From an uncultured Pelagibacteraceae bacterium (GTDB lineage: Bacteria > Pseudomonadota > Alphaproteobacteria > Pelagibacterales > Pelagibacteraceae), in the NCBI GenBank assembly GCA_902566315.1, contig CACFIL010000002.1, positions 80,450-144,449 of the forward strand: a stretch of DNA of 64,000 bases, given 5' to 3'. Of this stretch, positions 47,789 through 62,158 are shown piece by piece. Every line of letters starts with the position of its first letter. Within the stretch, counting starts at the first letter, position 1. Both the position numbers and the translations under genes were made by a program. The notes beneath the pieces are model-generated. The model searched no databases, was not told the DNA's origin, and was given only the letters and a program-made list of their open reading frames with translations.

Positions 47789-48686
47789 TTTGAGTTCTTT
47801 TATTCGAGATTGTAATACCAGCAATTATGAAAATTGCACCTAAGAAATGATAAAATAAAATTTTTTCATTAAAAATTATCATGGCCATTATTGCTCCTAG
47901 AATTGGCATCAAATGAAGAAAAACTCCAGATCTATTTGCACCAATAAGCTTAACACCTTTTATCCAAAACAGAAAAGAGATTAGACCAGGGAAAAAAACA
48001 ACATAGAATAAAACTAAATAAAAAGAGGATTGTAATTTGATTACACTGCCCAAACTATAATCAATAAAATACATAGGAATCAGAAAAATAACTCCAAAGG
48101 TTATAACGACCTGCAAAAGAGAAATTGGAGATAGATTGAATTCCTTTTTTTTCAAAAGCGCTGAATAAAGAGACCATGCGAACATTGCAATTAATGCAAA
48201 AATATCTCCTTTGTTAAATGATAAATTTAATAAATTATTTAAATTTGCTTTTGATATTATAAACAAAACGCCTGTAAGTGAGAGAAATACTCCTATTAAT
48301 TGAAATAAATTTGTTTTCTCAATTTTAAGTAAGAATGAAAATAATATAATCATAACTGGTACTGTTGAAATCATAAGTACTCCAGTAATAACTTGAGTAT
48401 GTCTCAGTGAGTAAAAAAGAGCTGAATTAAAAACTGTCACAGCCAAAATTCCCAATAATGAAAATAAAAAAATATTATCTATGATAATTTTTTTGTTATT
48501 TAACAATTCTTTATAAGTGAATGGAAGTAAAACTAACCAAGCCAAAAACCATCTATAAAAATTTAAGGATATAGGAGGAATGTCAATAATACTTGCGGCT
48601 TTTCCAATTATAAAGTTACCTGCCCAAAATAAACAAGCTAACACCAAATAAAGAGAGGCTAAATATAAAGGGTTAAGTGTTTTCAT
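47781..48686 (-). CDS. EamA/DMT-family transporter
   Basis: 301 aa multi-TM EamA-like. Confidence 0.85.
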   Translation of the reverse strand: MKTLNPLYLASLYLVLACLFWAGNFIIGKAASIIDIPPISLNFYRWFLAWLVLLPFTYKELLNNKKIIIDNIFLFSLLGILAVTVFNSALFYSLRHTQVITGVLMISTVPVMIILFSFLLKIEKTNLFQLIGVFLSLTGVLFIISKANLNNLLNLSFNKGDIFALIAMFAWSLYSALLKKKEFNLSPISLLQVVITFGVIFLIPMYFIDYSLGSVIKLQSSFYLVLFYVVFFPGLISFLFWIKGVKLIGANRSGVFLHLMPILGAIMAMIIFNEKILFYHFLGAIFIIAGITISNKRTQNA

Positions 48687-51600
48687 GAAAAGAATTAAGT
48701 AAATCTGTTCTATAGTTTATAGCTTCTTTTATATTCTTTTCCTTAACATGTCCAAAACCTCTGATTTGATCAGGTATTGATGCTATTTTAACTGCCGTTT
48801 CATAGTTTGATTTATTTATTTTTGTTCCTATGTCAGTAATTGTTTGCTTGTAATCTCTTATTAATTCTCTTTCTTTTTTTCTTTCATTTAAATAGCCAAA
48901 TGGATCAAGTTTTGTACCTCTTAAAAATTTAAATTTTGAAAGTAATTTGAATACATTAAATAACCATCCACCAAATTTTATTTTTAGTAATTTACCGTCT
49001 ACTTTGCTTTTTTTACTGAAGATTGGTGGAGCTAAATAAAAGTTGTAATTAAAGTCACCTTCAAAGTTTTTATTTACATCATCTAAGAATTTTTTATTTG
49101 TCATTAATCTTGATACCTCATACTCATCTTTGTATGCCATTAATTTGAAATAATTTTTTAAGACTGCTGTTGAGAATTGACTTCCATTTCCTATATTTTT
49201 ATCTATCTTTCTTGCATAACTAACAAGTTCTTCAAATTTTTCAGCATATTTTATATTCTGGTAATCTTCTAAAAATTTAAATCTATTCTGATATTTTGAC
49301 TCAAAACCTTCTAATATTTCAGGCTCATCTTTAATTATATCTAAAACCTCATCTTTTAAATTTTCATAATGTCTGCCAAATCTAAATGCGTTTATATTAT
49401 CTTTTACACTTGCACCATTTAATTCAATTGCTTTTTCAATCGATGAAGCTGAAATTGGTATCAGGCCTGATTGATATGCAACTCCAACATTAAACATATT
49501 AGATAATATTGAATTTCCTAAAATCTTGGATGTAATTTTATTTGAAGATATAAATTTTATATTTTCTTGACCTGCTATATTAATTAAATTATCTCTCATT
49601 TCATCAAAAGGTAAGTAGAAATTTTTGTCTCTCGTAAAATCTCCAGGCATAACTTCATCCGTATTAACTATTAATTTTGAAATTTTTTTATCTAAGGTTT
49701 TTATTATTTCTAAATCATTTGATACAAGTAAATCAAACCCCAGAAGTAAGTTTGTATCACCATAAGATAATCTTATTGCCCCTACATCCTCTGGTTTTTC
49801 AAAAATTCTTAAGAAACTTTTAACAGCTCCACCTTTTTGAGCTAACCCAGTCATATCTAAAACCCCTGATCCTTTTCCATCTATTTGAGCAGCTGTTGCT
49901 AACACAGCTCCAATTGTAACAACTCCTGTACCACCAATTCCGGCAATCATTATTCCAAAAGACTTAGTAATTTCAGGCAATATTGGATCTTCTATCTTTG
50001 AATTTATTTTATTAATTAAATTATCGTCATAATTTTTCTTAAGCCTTATATCTCCCTCAAGACTTACAAAGCTTGGACAAAATCCATCAACACATGTGTA
50101 ATCTTTGTTACAAGAAGATTGGTCAATTTGTCTTTTCCTTCCATATTCAGTTTCAACAGGTGCAATAGAAACACAATTAGATTGTATTCCACAATCTCCA
50201 CAACCTTCGCATAGGTCTTTATTAATAAAAATTTTTTTCCTAGGCTCTTCTAAGATGCCTTTTTTTCTTCTCCTTCTTTTCTCAGCCGCGCAGGTTTGAT
50301 CATAAATAATAACAGTTGTTCCATTAATTTTGCTTAATTCAATTTGAACATCTATAATATTTTTTCTGTCATAAACTTTTGAATTTTTCGCAAAACCTCC
50401 TCTATCACTATATTTTTCAATTTCATCTGTGATTATTGCAATTTCTTCAACACCTTCTGCTTCAAGCTGTTTAGACATTTGCGCAACTGTTGGTAATCCG
50501 TCTAATGCTTGACCTCCTGTTAACGCAACAGCATCGTTATACAAAATCTTAAATGTCATTTTAGTTTTTGCTGCAACTGCATGTCTTATAGATAGAATTC
50601 CTGAATGAATGTAAGTCCCATCTCCCATATTTTGAAAAACATGGTCAGTATTGCTAAAAACAGACTCACCAACCCAAGTTGCCCCCTCTGATCCCATTTG
50701 TGAAAAGCCTTCATTATCTCTTTCCATATGTTCCACAAGGTATGCACAACTGATACCTGTAATTGCTCTACTACCCTCTGGTATTCTAGTTGAAGTATTA
50801 TGAGGGCACCCAGAGCAGAAATGTGGAACTCTTTTTAAGGAGATATTTGAATTAATTTTTTCTTTCAAAGACTTTAACTTTTTTGAAAGATTATGTACTT
50901 CATCCGGTAAGTTAAGGTAATTAATTATTTCAGATATTTTTAAACCGATTTCTCCTGGGTCTAAAGCTCCAGAAGAAACAAATAAATCATTATTATTTTC
51001 ATCATTTTTTCCAACTACTTTTATATTTAAATTTTTATTAAATAATATTTCTTTAACTTGTGTTTCAATGATTGATCTTTTTTCTTCAACAACAATGATT
51101 TTTTCTAAATTTTCCGAAAATTTTTCAATTATTGTTTCCTCTAATGGCCAAGGCATAGCAATTTTAAGAAATTTAATTCCTATTTGGTTGGCAACATCTT
51201 CATTTATTCCTATTTTTTCTAGCCCTAATTTTGTATCTAAAAAAGATTTTCCAGTGCTAATTATTCCAACTTTTGGATTTTCTGAGTCGAAAATAATTTT
51301 ATTCAAATTATTTATTTTACAAAATTCTTTTACATATTTTATTTTATGATGGTGTAGTCGATATTCTTTTTCTTGAGCGGTATCTTTAAGTCTTATATTT
51401 AAACCTTCAGATGGATAGTTTTCACTTGAAATATCTAATAGATTTAACCTATTTTCATCTAAGTCAACTGTTGCTCCTGAACTCACGTTATCATGAACAC
51501 ACTTTATCCCTACCCAACATCCACTTTTTCTTGATAATTCTATTCCTATTATTCCATAATCTAGTATTTCTTGAACGCCACTTGGATTAAAAAAAGGTAT

Positions 51601-52092
51601 CATCGCATCAATCATTGCAAATTCACTTTGATGAGAGGTTGTTGAGGACTCACATATATGGTCATCCCCCATTAAAGCAATGACGCCTCCAAACTTTGAG
51701 GTACCTGCCAGATTTACATGTTTTAATGCATCTCCTGCTCTATCTACTCCTGGCCCTTTACCATACCATATGCCAAAAACCCCATCGTATTTATCTTGTT
51801 TTCTAAGATTGACTTGCTGTGTTCCCCATAGAGAAGTTGCAGCGAGTTCCTCATTTATTCCTGGTTGAAAATAAATATTGTTTTCATTCAAATATTTTTT
51901 GTTTTTTAAAATCTGCTGGTCGTAGCCACCTAGAGGAGATCCTCTATAGCCAGAAATGTAACATGCAGTATTTAAGTTTTTTTGTTTATCTCTTCTTGCT
52001 TGAACAATTGGAACTCGAACAAGAGCTTGGGCACCAGTTAAAAATCTAGTGCCTTTACTTAATTTATATTTGTCTTCAAGTTTAATTTCCAC
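48673..52092 (-). CDS. Indolepyruvate ferredoxin oxidoreductase-family protein (fused alpha/beta)
   Basis: 1139 aa; GYRGSPLGGYDQQIL, HFCSGCPHNTSTRIPEGSRA, GGTGVVTIGAVLATAAQIDGKG, Cys-rich cluster region. Confidence 0.9.
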   Translation of the reverse strand: MEIKLEDKYKLSKGTRFLTGAQALVRVPIVQARRDKQKNLNTACYISGYRGSPLGGYDQQILKNKKYLNENNIYFQPGINEELAATSLWGTQQVNLRKQDKYDGVFGIWYGKGPGVDRAGDALKHVNLAGTSKFGGVIALMGDDHICESSTTSHQSEFAMIDAMIPFFNPSGVQEILDYGIIGIELSRKSGCWVGIKCVHDNVSSGATVDLDENRLNLLDISSENYPSEGLNIRLKDTAQEKEYRLHHHKIKYVKEFCKINNLNKIIFDSENPKVGIISTGKSFLDTKLGLEKIGINEDVANQIGIKFLKIAMPWPLEETIIEKFSENLEKIIVVEEKRSIIETQVKEILFNKNLNIKVVGKNDENNNDLFVSSGALDPGEIGLKISEIINYLNLPDEVHNLSKKLKSLKEKINSNISLKRVPHFCSGCPHNTSTRIPEGSRAITGISCAYLVEHMERDNEGFSQMGSEGATWVGESVFSNTDHVFQNMGDGTYIHSGILSIRHAVAAKTKMTFKILYNDAVALTGGQALDGLPTVAQMSKQLEAEGVEEIAIITDEIEKYSDRGGFAKNSKVYDRKNIIDVQIELSKINGTTVIIYDQTCAAEKRRRRKKGILEEPRKKIFINKDLCEGCGDCGIQSNCVSIAPVETEYGRKRQIDQSSCNKDYTCVDGFCPSFVSLEGDIRLKKNYDDNLINKINSKIEDPILPEITKSFGIMIAGIGGTGVVTIGAVLATAAQIDGKGSGVLDMTGLAQKGGAVKSFLRIFEKPEDVGAIRLSYGDTNLLLGFDLLVSNDLEIIKTLDKKISKLIVNTDEVMPGDFTRDKNFYLPFDEMRDNLINIAGQENIKFISSNKITSKILGNSILSNMFNVGVAYQSGLIPISASSIEKAIELNGASVKDNINAFRFGRHYENLKDEVLDIIKDEPEILEGFESKYQNRFKFLEDYQNIKYAEKFEELVSYARKIDKNIGNGSQFSTAVLKNYFKLMAYKDEYEVSRLMTNKKFLDDVNKNFEGDFNYNFYLAPPIFSKKSKVDGKLLKIKFGGWLFNVFKLLSKFKFLRGTKLDPFGYLNERKKERELIRDYKQTITDIGTKINKSNYETAVKIASIPDQIRGFGHVKEKNIKEAINYRTDLLNSFHENT

Positions 52093-52106
52093 ACTATTTA
52101 ACTTTT

Positions 52107-53348
52107 TTAAGCAAATCTAACTGAACTGTAAGGCTTTAAATCCATATTAGTATTTTCATTTGCAATCATACCAGACACTATTTTTCCAGAAATTGCACCT
52201 AAAGTCCATCCTAAATGATGGTGACCAAATGAGTAAAATACATTTTTATAATTTTTTGATGGTCCAATTATTGGTAAAAAATCTGGCAGTGTAGGTCTAA
52301 ACCCTAACCACTCATCTTTGTGCTCAGGCAAACCGTCAAGCATATCCTTTGCATTTAAAATTAAGTTTTTAATCCTAGATTTTGATAAAGCATTTTCTAA
52401 ACCGCCAAACTCCACAGTACCAACTACTCTTAACCCTTGATCCATTGGTGACATTCCAAACCCTCTGTTAGAATAAACCACTGGTCTAGAAATTAAATGA
52501 TCAAAATCTTTAAAATGAACATGATAACCTCTTTCGGTATCCAGTGGAATATTTTCATGAAGTTTATCAGTAAGTTTTTTTGAAAACGCACCACATGCAA
52601 TAACCAATTTATCAAAAACAAATCTCTGGGTTTCCGATCTTAAAACAGGTTTCTCCTCGTCAAAATTCAAATCTTGGATATTTAGTTTTAAAAACTTTCC
52701 ACCTTTTTTTATAAAATTTTCAAATAGCTTTATTAATATTTTTTTTGGATTTCTTGCATGTCTTGCATAATCATAGAAAACACCTCCATGATAAAATGGT
52801 TTTAAATTTGGTTCCAAATCATGTATTTCTTTTTTATTTACCACTTGTTGCTTAACGCCCAGATCATCTCTAATTTTTATTTCTAGCTCTCTACTTTTTA
52901 AATTTTTTTCGTTCCAGACATATAAAATCCCATTATTTTCAACTAAGCCTTCTAAATCTATCTCCTCAAATAGTTCATCATATGCCAGTAATGATTGATC
53001 TAAAATTTGATGCATATTTTTTGCGGTATGCATCATTTTATCATTAGTACAATTCATTAAAAATTTTGAAAACCAAGGGATCATTTTTGGAACATAATTC
53101 CATTTAAGTGCCAAGGGTCCTCTTGAGCTCATAAGCATTGATGGGACATCACTTACAATATCTGGCCTGTTTAAAGGGACTGATGCATAAGGAGAAAAAT
53201 GACCTGCATTACCATAAGAGGCTGCATTTCCAGGTTCATCTCTATCGAACAAAATTACTTGATAGCCTTTTTTTTGAAGAAAAAGAGCATTACATACTCC
53301 TTGAATTCCTGCTCCTATTATACCAACTTTTAAAGTTTTTTCTGACAC
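52107..53348 (-). CDS. FAD-dependent D-amino acid dehydrogenase-like oxidoreductase (DadA family)
   Basis: KVGIIGAGIQGVCNALFLQKKGYQVILFDRDEPGNAASYGNAGHFSP...GFRPTLPDFLPIIGPS...FGHHHLGWTLG. Confidence 0.88.
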   Translation of the reverse strand: MSEKTLKVGIIGAGIQGVCNALFLQKKGYQVILFDRDEPGNAASYGNAGHFSPYASVPLNRPDIVSDVPSMLMSSRGPLALKWNYVPKMIPWFSKFLMNCTNDKMMHTAKNMHQILDQSLLAYDELFEEIDLEGLVENNGILYVWNEKNLKSRELEIKIRDDLGVKQQVVNKKEIHDLEPNLKPFYHGGVFYDYARHARNPKKILIKLFENFIKKGGKFLKLNIQDLNFDEEKPVLRSETQRFVFDKLVIACGAFSKKLTDKLHENIPLDTERGYHVHFKDFDHLISRPVVYSNRGFGMSPMDQGLRVVGTVEFGGLENALSKSRIKNLILNAKDMLDGLPEHKDEWLGFRPTLPDFLPIIGPSKNYKNVFYSFGHHHLGWTLGAISGKIVSGMIANENTNMDLKPYSSVRFA

Positions 53349-53421
53349 AGGAAAAATATAGTTGGTAAGTTAAATTATAATAGATGTTATTTGACCGCGG
53401 TGGATAACTGTTTACATTATC

Positions 53422-54552
53422 TTAATTGCCGATCGGATCTCGACTGTAAATTTTGCAGCTCATTACAATACTTAAACCTAGCATTATTGATAACATAGAT
53501 GATCCTCCGTATGACATGATAGGAAGTGGTGCTCCAACGATTGGCAACAACCCAACTACCATGGCTATATTTACAAAAATATATAAGAATAAAGCAGATG
53601 CAAAACCATAACAGTATAGTTTTGCAAAAAATGATCTACTAAAAAAACCAATCCTTATTATTCTATAAATTAATAAAGCGTATAATAAAATTAGAAGCAT
53701 TGAACCAACAAAGCCAAATTCTTCAGAAAAAAGAGTAAAAATAAAGTCAGTGTGTTTTTCAGGTAAGAATTCAAGATAACTTTGTGTACCCTGTAAGAAA
53801 CCTTTGCCTAACAATCCTCCTGAACCAATTGCTATTTTAGATTGAATTATTTGATAACCTGCACCCAAAGGGTCTCTGTCTGGATTAAAAAAAGTTAATA
53901 TTCTTGATTTTTGATATGGTTTTAAAATTGAAATTACAAAAGGTAATGAGACTAACAATATTAATCCTGAATATATAAAATATTTTAAATTAAGTCCTGC
54001 TAACCAAATAATAGCCAACCCACTTCCTGCTATTAAAATTGCTGTTCCTAAATCAGGTTGAGTTATAACTAAATAGCAAGGTATCAACAAAAGTATGATC
54101 GGTTGTAATAAATATTTATAACTTTGAATATCTGAACTTTGAATACGATGGTAATATCTTGCAAAACATACTATTATTGCAATTTTCATTAGTTCTGAAG
54201 GCTGAAGGTTCATTATGAAAAGATTTATCCATCGTTTAGATCCTGATGCTGAAATTCCAAAAAAAATTACAAGTAATAGAAGTAAAATTCCTAGAATATA
54301 AAAAATATATGCCTGCCTATACCAAAATGAAACTCTTACAAATGAAATAACTAAAAACATAGAAAAAAATACTAGAAATCTAGTTAAATGATTTTTAGTA
54401 TAAAAAGAAAAGTTCCCACTTTCTGTAGAATAAATTGAAAAAACACTTATTGAACCAATTATAGCAACAATTATTATTAAAAAGTAATCAATAGCTTTAA
54501 GTTTATCAATAAATGAATAGCTAGTAGAATTTAGTGATGTTGAAAGTATCAT
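53422..54552 (-). CDS. rodA: Rod shape-determining protein RodA (SEDS)
   Basis: GSKRWINLFIMNLQPSELMKIAIIVCFARYYH; EEFGFVGSMLLILLYALLI; PIVGAPLPIMSYGGSSMLS. Confidence 0.95.
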   Translation of the reverse strand: MILSTSLNSTSYSFIDKLKAIDYFLIIIVAIIGSISVFSIYSTESGNFSFYTKNHLTRFLVFFSMFLVISFVRVSFWYRQAYIFYILGILLLLLVIFFGISASGSKRWINLFIMNLQPSELMKIAIIVCFARYYHRIQSSDIQSYKYLLQPIILLLIPCYLVITQPDLGTAILIAGSGLAIIWLAGLNLKYFIYSGLILLVSLPFVISILKPYQKSRILTFFNPDRDPLGAGYQIIQSKIAIGSGGLLGKGFLQGTQSYLEFLPEKHTDFIFTLFSEEFGFVGSMLLILLYALLIYRIIRIGFFSRSFFAKLYCYGFASALFLYIFVNIAMVVGLLPIVGAPLPIMSYGGSSMLSIMLGLSIVMSCKIYSRDPIGN

Positions 54553-56495
54553 GCAATATTTTTTAAATCTTTTCTAATTTTTTCTCTTAATCCATGCCTA
54601 TCTAAAATTTTTTTTATTAATTTGTTTGCTAATGGAGCGGCTGCTTTACTACCAGAGCCTCCATGCTCTATCAAAACACTAAGGGAATACCTTGGTTTAT
54701 CATAAGGCGCAAATGCAATAAATAAAGCATGATCTCTACTTTTATATTCTATCTCTTCAAGTTCTAAATCAAGCTCTCTATCTTGATCAGTAATTCTTTT
54801 AACTTGAGAAGTTCCAGTTTTTCCAGCAAACTTATATTTATCTTCTTTGTGCCTAGATCTGAAAGAGGTTCCAAATTGTTCATTGGTTGACCCATACATT
54901 GCATCTAAAACAAACTTTAAATTATTTGGATTTCTATAAAGTCTTTCATAGTATTTAAATTCGTGATCTTTCAGAATATTTTGACTTACAGATTTATTTT
55001 TTTCACTTTCAATTTTTGATTTAATAGCATCTAAATTTATTTCTTTATCATAAATTAAATTTGGCTTAATTTTATAGCCTCCATTAGCCAACTGCGCTGT
55101 CATCAAACATAATTGAAGTGGAGTAGTCTGAATGTAACCCTGTCCTATTCCAGTAATTACAGTTTCGCCAAGATACCAAGACTGATCTAAAACTTGTTTT
55201 TTCCATTTCGTTGAGGGGACAATTCCTTTTTTTTCTTCTGAAAAAAAATCTTCTAAGACTTTTGAGCCTAGGCCATATCTTTTTGCGATTAATGAAAGCT
55301 TATCTACACCTAAAAGCCTTGCGACTTCATAAAAATAAATATCACATGACTGTTTAATGGCATTTCTCATACTCATCCATCCATGACCATTTTTTTTCCA
55401 ACAATGATATCTTTCTCCATACAATTCATATGGATGGTCATGACCTTTACAGTTTACTTTAAACTTTGTGTCTATTATCCCATATTCTAGTGCAGCAAGT
55501 GCAACTAAGGGTTTTATAGTTGATCCAGGAGAATATAATCCAGCTAATGATTTATTTAGTAAAGGTCTTAACTTATTATTTTTAATTTCATTCCAATCTT
55601 TATTGCTTATTCCATGCGTAAACTTATTTGGATCGTAGGTTGGAGACGATGCCATGGTAATTACCTCACCTGTAAATATATCCATAACACATATTGAACC
55701 TGCCTGATTTTTTAATAACTCTTGAGCCAACTGCTGAATTTCTAAGTCTATGGTCGTTCTTAAATTTTGACCTTGAGTTTCTTTATTATAACTTATTTCA
55801 CTTATTTTTTTTCCTGATGCATTTACTTCATACCTTTTAGTTCCATGATTTCCTATAAGATCAGTATCTTTTGAATTTTCAATACCAATTTTTCCAACTT
55901 TTAAACCTGGTACAAAGTTTTCCTGTATTTTTTTTTTATTTTGAATTTCTTGAGCTGTTGCATCACCAACATAACCAACAACATGTACTAAATCATTGGA
56001 GTAAGGGTAATATCTTGAAGTAGATAAAACTGGCTTCGCTCCATCTAATTCATGCAAATACAAATTTAATTTAGAAAATTCTTTCCATGATAAATTTTCA
56101 GAAATTATTAAAGTATCCCATGGCTTAGACTTTTCTTTCTTCTCATATATTTTTTTTATTTCATCCTCTTTAAGACTAATAATATTTTTAAGTTTAAAAA
56201 TTGAATTATTAAAATTGGAAACTTCTTCAAGAGATAAATGAACTTGATAAACTCTTTGATTATCTGCAATAACATTATTAAAATAATCAGTTATTATTCC
56301 TCTTTGAGGTGGAGTTTTCCATTCTCTAATTCTATTTTTGTCAGATAAAACTTCATATTTTTGCTTTTGCGAAATTTGAAGATTATATAATCTTGAAGTA
56401 ACAATCCCAATTAACCCAATCTTTGCGGCAACTAAAACAAAAAGTCTTCTACTTATAATTTTATTTTTATTTAAATTACCTATTTTTTTTATCAT
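54549..56495 (-). CDS. mrdA: Penicillin-binding protein 2
   Basis: PQRGIITDYFNNVIADN; GLYSPGSTIKPLVALAALE; SCDIYFYEVARLLG; FAGKTGTSQV. Confidence 0.95.
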   Translation of the reverse strand: MIKKIGNLNKNKIISRRLFVLVAAKIGLIGIVTSRLYNLQISQKQKYEVLSDKNRIREWKTPPQRGIITDYFNNVIADNQRVYQVHLSLEEVSNFNNSIFKLKNIISLKEDEIKKIYEKKEKSKPWDTLIISENLSWKEFSKLNLYLHELDGAKPVLSTSRYYPYSNDLVHVVGYVGDATAQEIQNKKKIQENFVPGLKVGKIGIENSKDTDLIGNHGTKRYEVNASGKKISEISYNKETQGQNLRTTIDLEIQQLAQELLKNQAGSICVMDIFTGEVITMASSPTYDPNKFTHGISNKDWNEIKNNKLRPLLNKSLAGLYSPGSTIKPLVALAALEYGIIDTKFKVNCKGHDHPYELYGERYHCWKKNGHGWMSMRNAIKQSCDIYFYEVARLLGVDKLSLIAKRYGLGSKVLEDFFSEEKKGIVPSTKWKKQVLDQSWYLGETVITGIGQGYIQTTPLQLCLMTAQLANGGYKIKPNLIYDKEINLDAIKSKIESEKNKSVSQNILKDHEFKYYERLYRNPNNLKFVLDAMYGSTNEQFGTSFRSRHKEDKYKFAGKTGTSQVKRITDQDRELDLELEEIEYKSRDHALFIAFAPYDKPRYSLSVLIEHGGSGSKAAAPLANKLIKKILDRHGLREKIRKDLKNIA

Positions 56496-57006
56496 TCTCT
56501 TTAACTAGTACCATATTATCTATCCAAGCAAATATTCTGGAAAATATAGGGTAAATTAAAAATGTAACAAATAAACCCAATATTAAACTTTCATAGACAA
56601 TTGGAATTTTAAATAATGTTATTAATATAATGTAATTTAATGATCCTACAATTAAAATTGATATGAAAAATGATATCCAATCATAAATTAAATTGTATAT
56701 GATCGACCTATTTCTTATAAATACTCCAATCGCAGATAATAATAAATAATCTAAGGAAGATATTCCAATTGGCATACTTTGAACTACGTCATTTACAATA
56801 CCTGCAAAAAAAATTAATCCAAAACCTAGATGCTCTGGTTTTTTTAAACTCCAGAAGAATACAATTATGTAGCTAAAATTTATGATAAAATCATAATTTT
56901 TATAAATAATATTTATATTTAAACCTAAAATTACGACTAAAAATAAAATTAAAGTGGGTAAACTTGTAATTGTCTTAGAATAAATTCTGTTAGCAAATAA
57001 ACTCAC
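56476..57006 (-). CDS. mreD: Rod shape-determining protein MreD
   Basis: Small multi-TM protein between mreC and mrdA. Confidence 0.8.
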   Translation of the reverse strand: MSLFANRIYSKTITSLPTLILFLVVILGLNINIIYKNYDFIINFSYIIVFFWSLKKPEHLGFGLIFFAGIVNDVVQSMPIGISSLDYLLLSAIGVFIRNRSIIYNLIYDWISFFISILIVGSLNYIILITLFKIPIVYESLILGLFVTFLIYPIFSRIFAWIDNMVLVKENDKKNR

Positions 57007-57845
57007 TTTTTAAAATAAACCTTAACAACTTTAATTTGATCAAAATCTGCAAAAAATTTCACATATTTTTTTTTATTTATAATAGTTATTTTACCTATGG
57101 GTATTCCAGAGGAAATTATCCCATCAGCTCCTGAAGTATAAACAATATGACCCTCTTCAACTAGGTTTTTTTCAGGCAGATACTCAATATCACCATTAAA
57201 TTTACTTCCATTACCTGAAACTATTGCGCTGGTTCCATTAGGCTCAATTATTACTGGTATCTTACTATTAAGATCATTTATTAATAAAACTCTCGAAGTT
57301 AAGTAATTAACTCCAACCACCTTACCTATAAAATATGATCCACTTCTCACACCTGAGCCTATTTTAATATTATGTTTGAAACCTTTATTAATCACAACTG
57401 ATCGTAAATATGGGCTCTTTTGATCTAGTAAAATTTTAGTTAAATGATAATTATCTGAAAAGAGGCTTTTTTCTTCAATCAGTGCATTAAGTCTTAAATT
57501 TTCTTCTTTTAAAAATTGATTTTCAAGTTTTAACTCTTCAATATTTAAATCAATTATCTTAAATTTTTTATTTTCTTCATGTATTTTTAAAAGATCACTA
57601 GCACCGTAATAAGCATTTTTTAAAGATAAAAATGGTAATGATATAATATATGAAGTTTTAAGAACAGCATCTTTGGCTACTGACCTAAATTGATTAATAG
57701 GTCCTGTTTTAAAATATTCTAATGATAAAACAATTATAGATACGATAATTAAAGTAAAAAGTGAAAATTTTCGTCTATTACCTTTATTTAAAAAAATTGA
57801 ACGAGCAGATATAACCAAATCATCTCTGCCCATTTCTCTAGACAT
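57003..57845 (-). CDS. mreC: Rod shape-determining protein MreC
   Basis: Coiled coil LEELKLENQFLKEENLRLNAL; SPYLRSVVINKGFKHNIKIGSGV. Confidence 0.9.
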   Translation of the reverse strand: MSREMGRDDLVISARSIFLNKGNRRKFSLFTLIIVSIIVLSLEYFKTGPINQFRSVAKDAVLKTSYIISLPFLSLKNAYYGASDLLKIHEENKKFKIIDLNIEELKLENQFLKEENLRLNALIEEKSLFSDNYHLTKILLDQKSPYLRSVVINKGFKHNIKIGSGVRSGSYFIGKVVGVNYLTSRVLLINDLNSKIPVIIEPNGTSAIVSGNGSKFNGDIEYLPEKNLVEEGHIVYTSGADGIISSGIPIGKITIINKKKYVKFFADFDQIKVVKVYFKK

Positions 57846-57850
57846 TTTGA

Positions 57851-60474
<2,624 letters not shown>

Positions 60475-60564
60475 TTAATTATTATAAGCACACATATCAT
60501 ACATGCTCACGCTCAGATTGCAAAATAAAATGGCTATTTTAGCCCAAATAAAACAATAATTTAT

Positions 60565-61599
<1,035 letters not shown>

Positions 61600-61609
61600 T
61601 TAATTTTAT

Positions 61610-62158
61610 TTATTTAAATATTTCTGACCCTCTAGTCATGGCAACTGCACCTGTTCTTGAAACACTTACCAAACCAAATTTTTTTAAATTTTTTGACATA
61701 CTGTCTATTTCTCTTCTTAAAGCTGTTATTTGTATAACATTTGATTTATTTGTTTTATCTAATATTACCGGATTAAAATTTTTACAAGCCTCAAAAGCTT
61801 TATTTAGTTTGCCATTATTTGCAACAAACTTGAATAATGCCATTTCTTTAAAAATAACATTTTTATCTTCTCTTTTAAAATCTGCCACTTTATGAACTGG
61901 AACTAATTTTTTTAATTGAAGTTTGATCTGATCTACAACTTGGGGGGTACCTGTAGTAACAATTGTTATTCTAGAAATATTTTGCTTCTGATCAACCTCG
62001 GCTACTGCAAGAGACTCGATGTTGTAGCCTCTTCCGGAAAATAAGCCAACTACACGGGCTAAAACTCCAGCTTCATTATCTACCCACACAACTATAATAT
62101 GAGTATCAGACTTCTGTTTTTTTCCTGCAAAACTATATGCTGATTTTGAGTTAGCCAT
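61610..62158 (-). CDS. ilvN: Acetolactate synthase small subunit
   Basis: ACT domain VWVDNEAGVLARVVGLFSGRGYNIESLAVAEVDQ. Confidence 0.93.
   Translation of the reverse strand: MANSKSAYSFAGKKQKSDTHIIVVWVDNEAGVLARVVGLFSGRGYNIESLAVAEVDQKQNISRITIVTTGTPQVVDQIKLQLKKLVPVHKVADFKREDKNVIFKEMALFKFVANNGKLNKAFEACKNFNPVILDKTNKSNVIQITALRREIDSMSKNLKKFGLVSVSRTGAVAMTRGSEIFK

Noticed and set aside
47789-47824. Upstream start of the D-2-hydroxyacid dehydrogenase
   Set aside because: It overlaps the end of the upstream transporter; MLKVAILDDYQN at 47788 fits the family.
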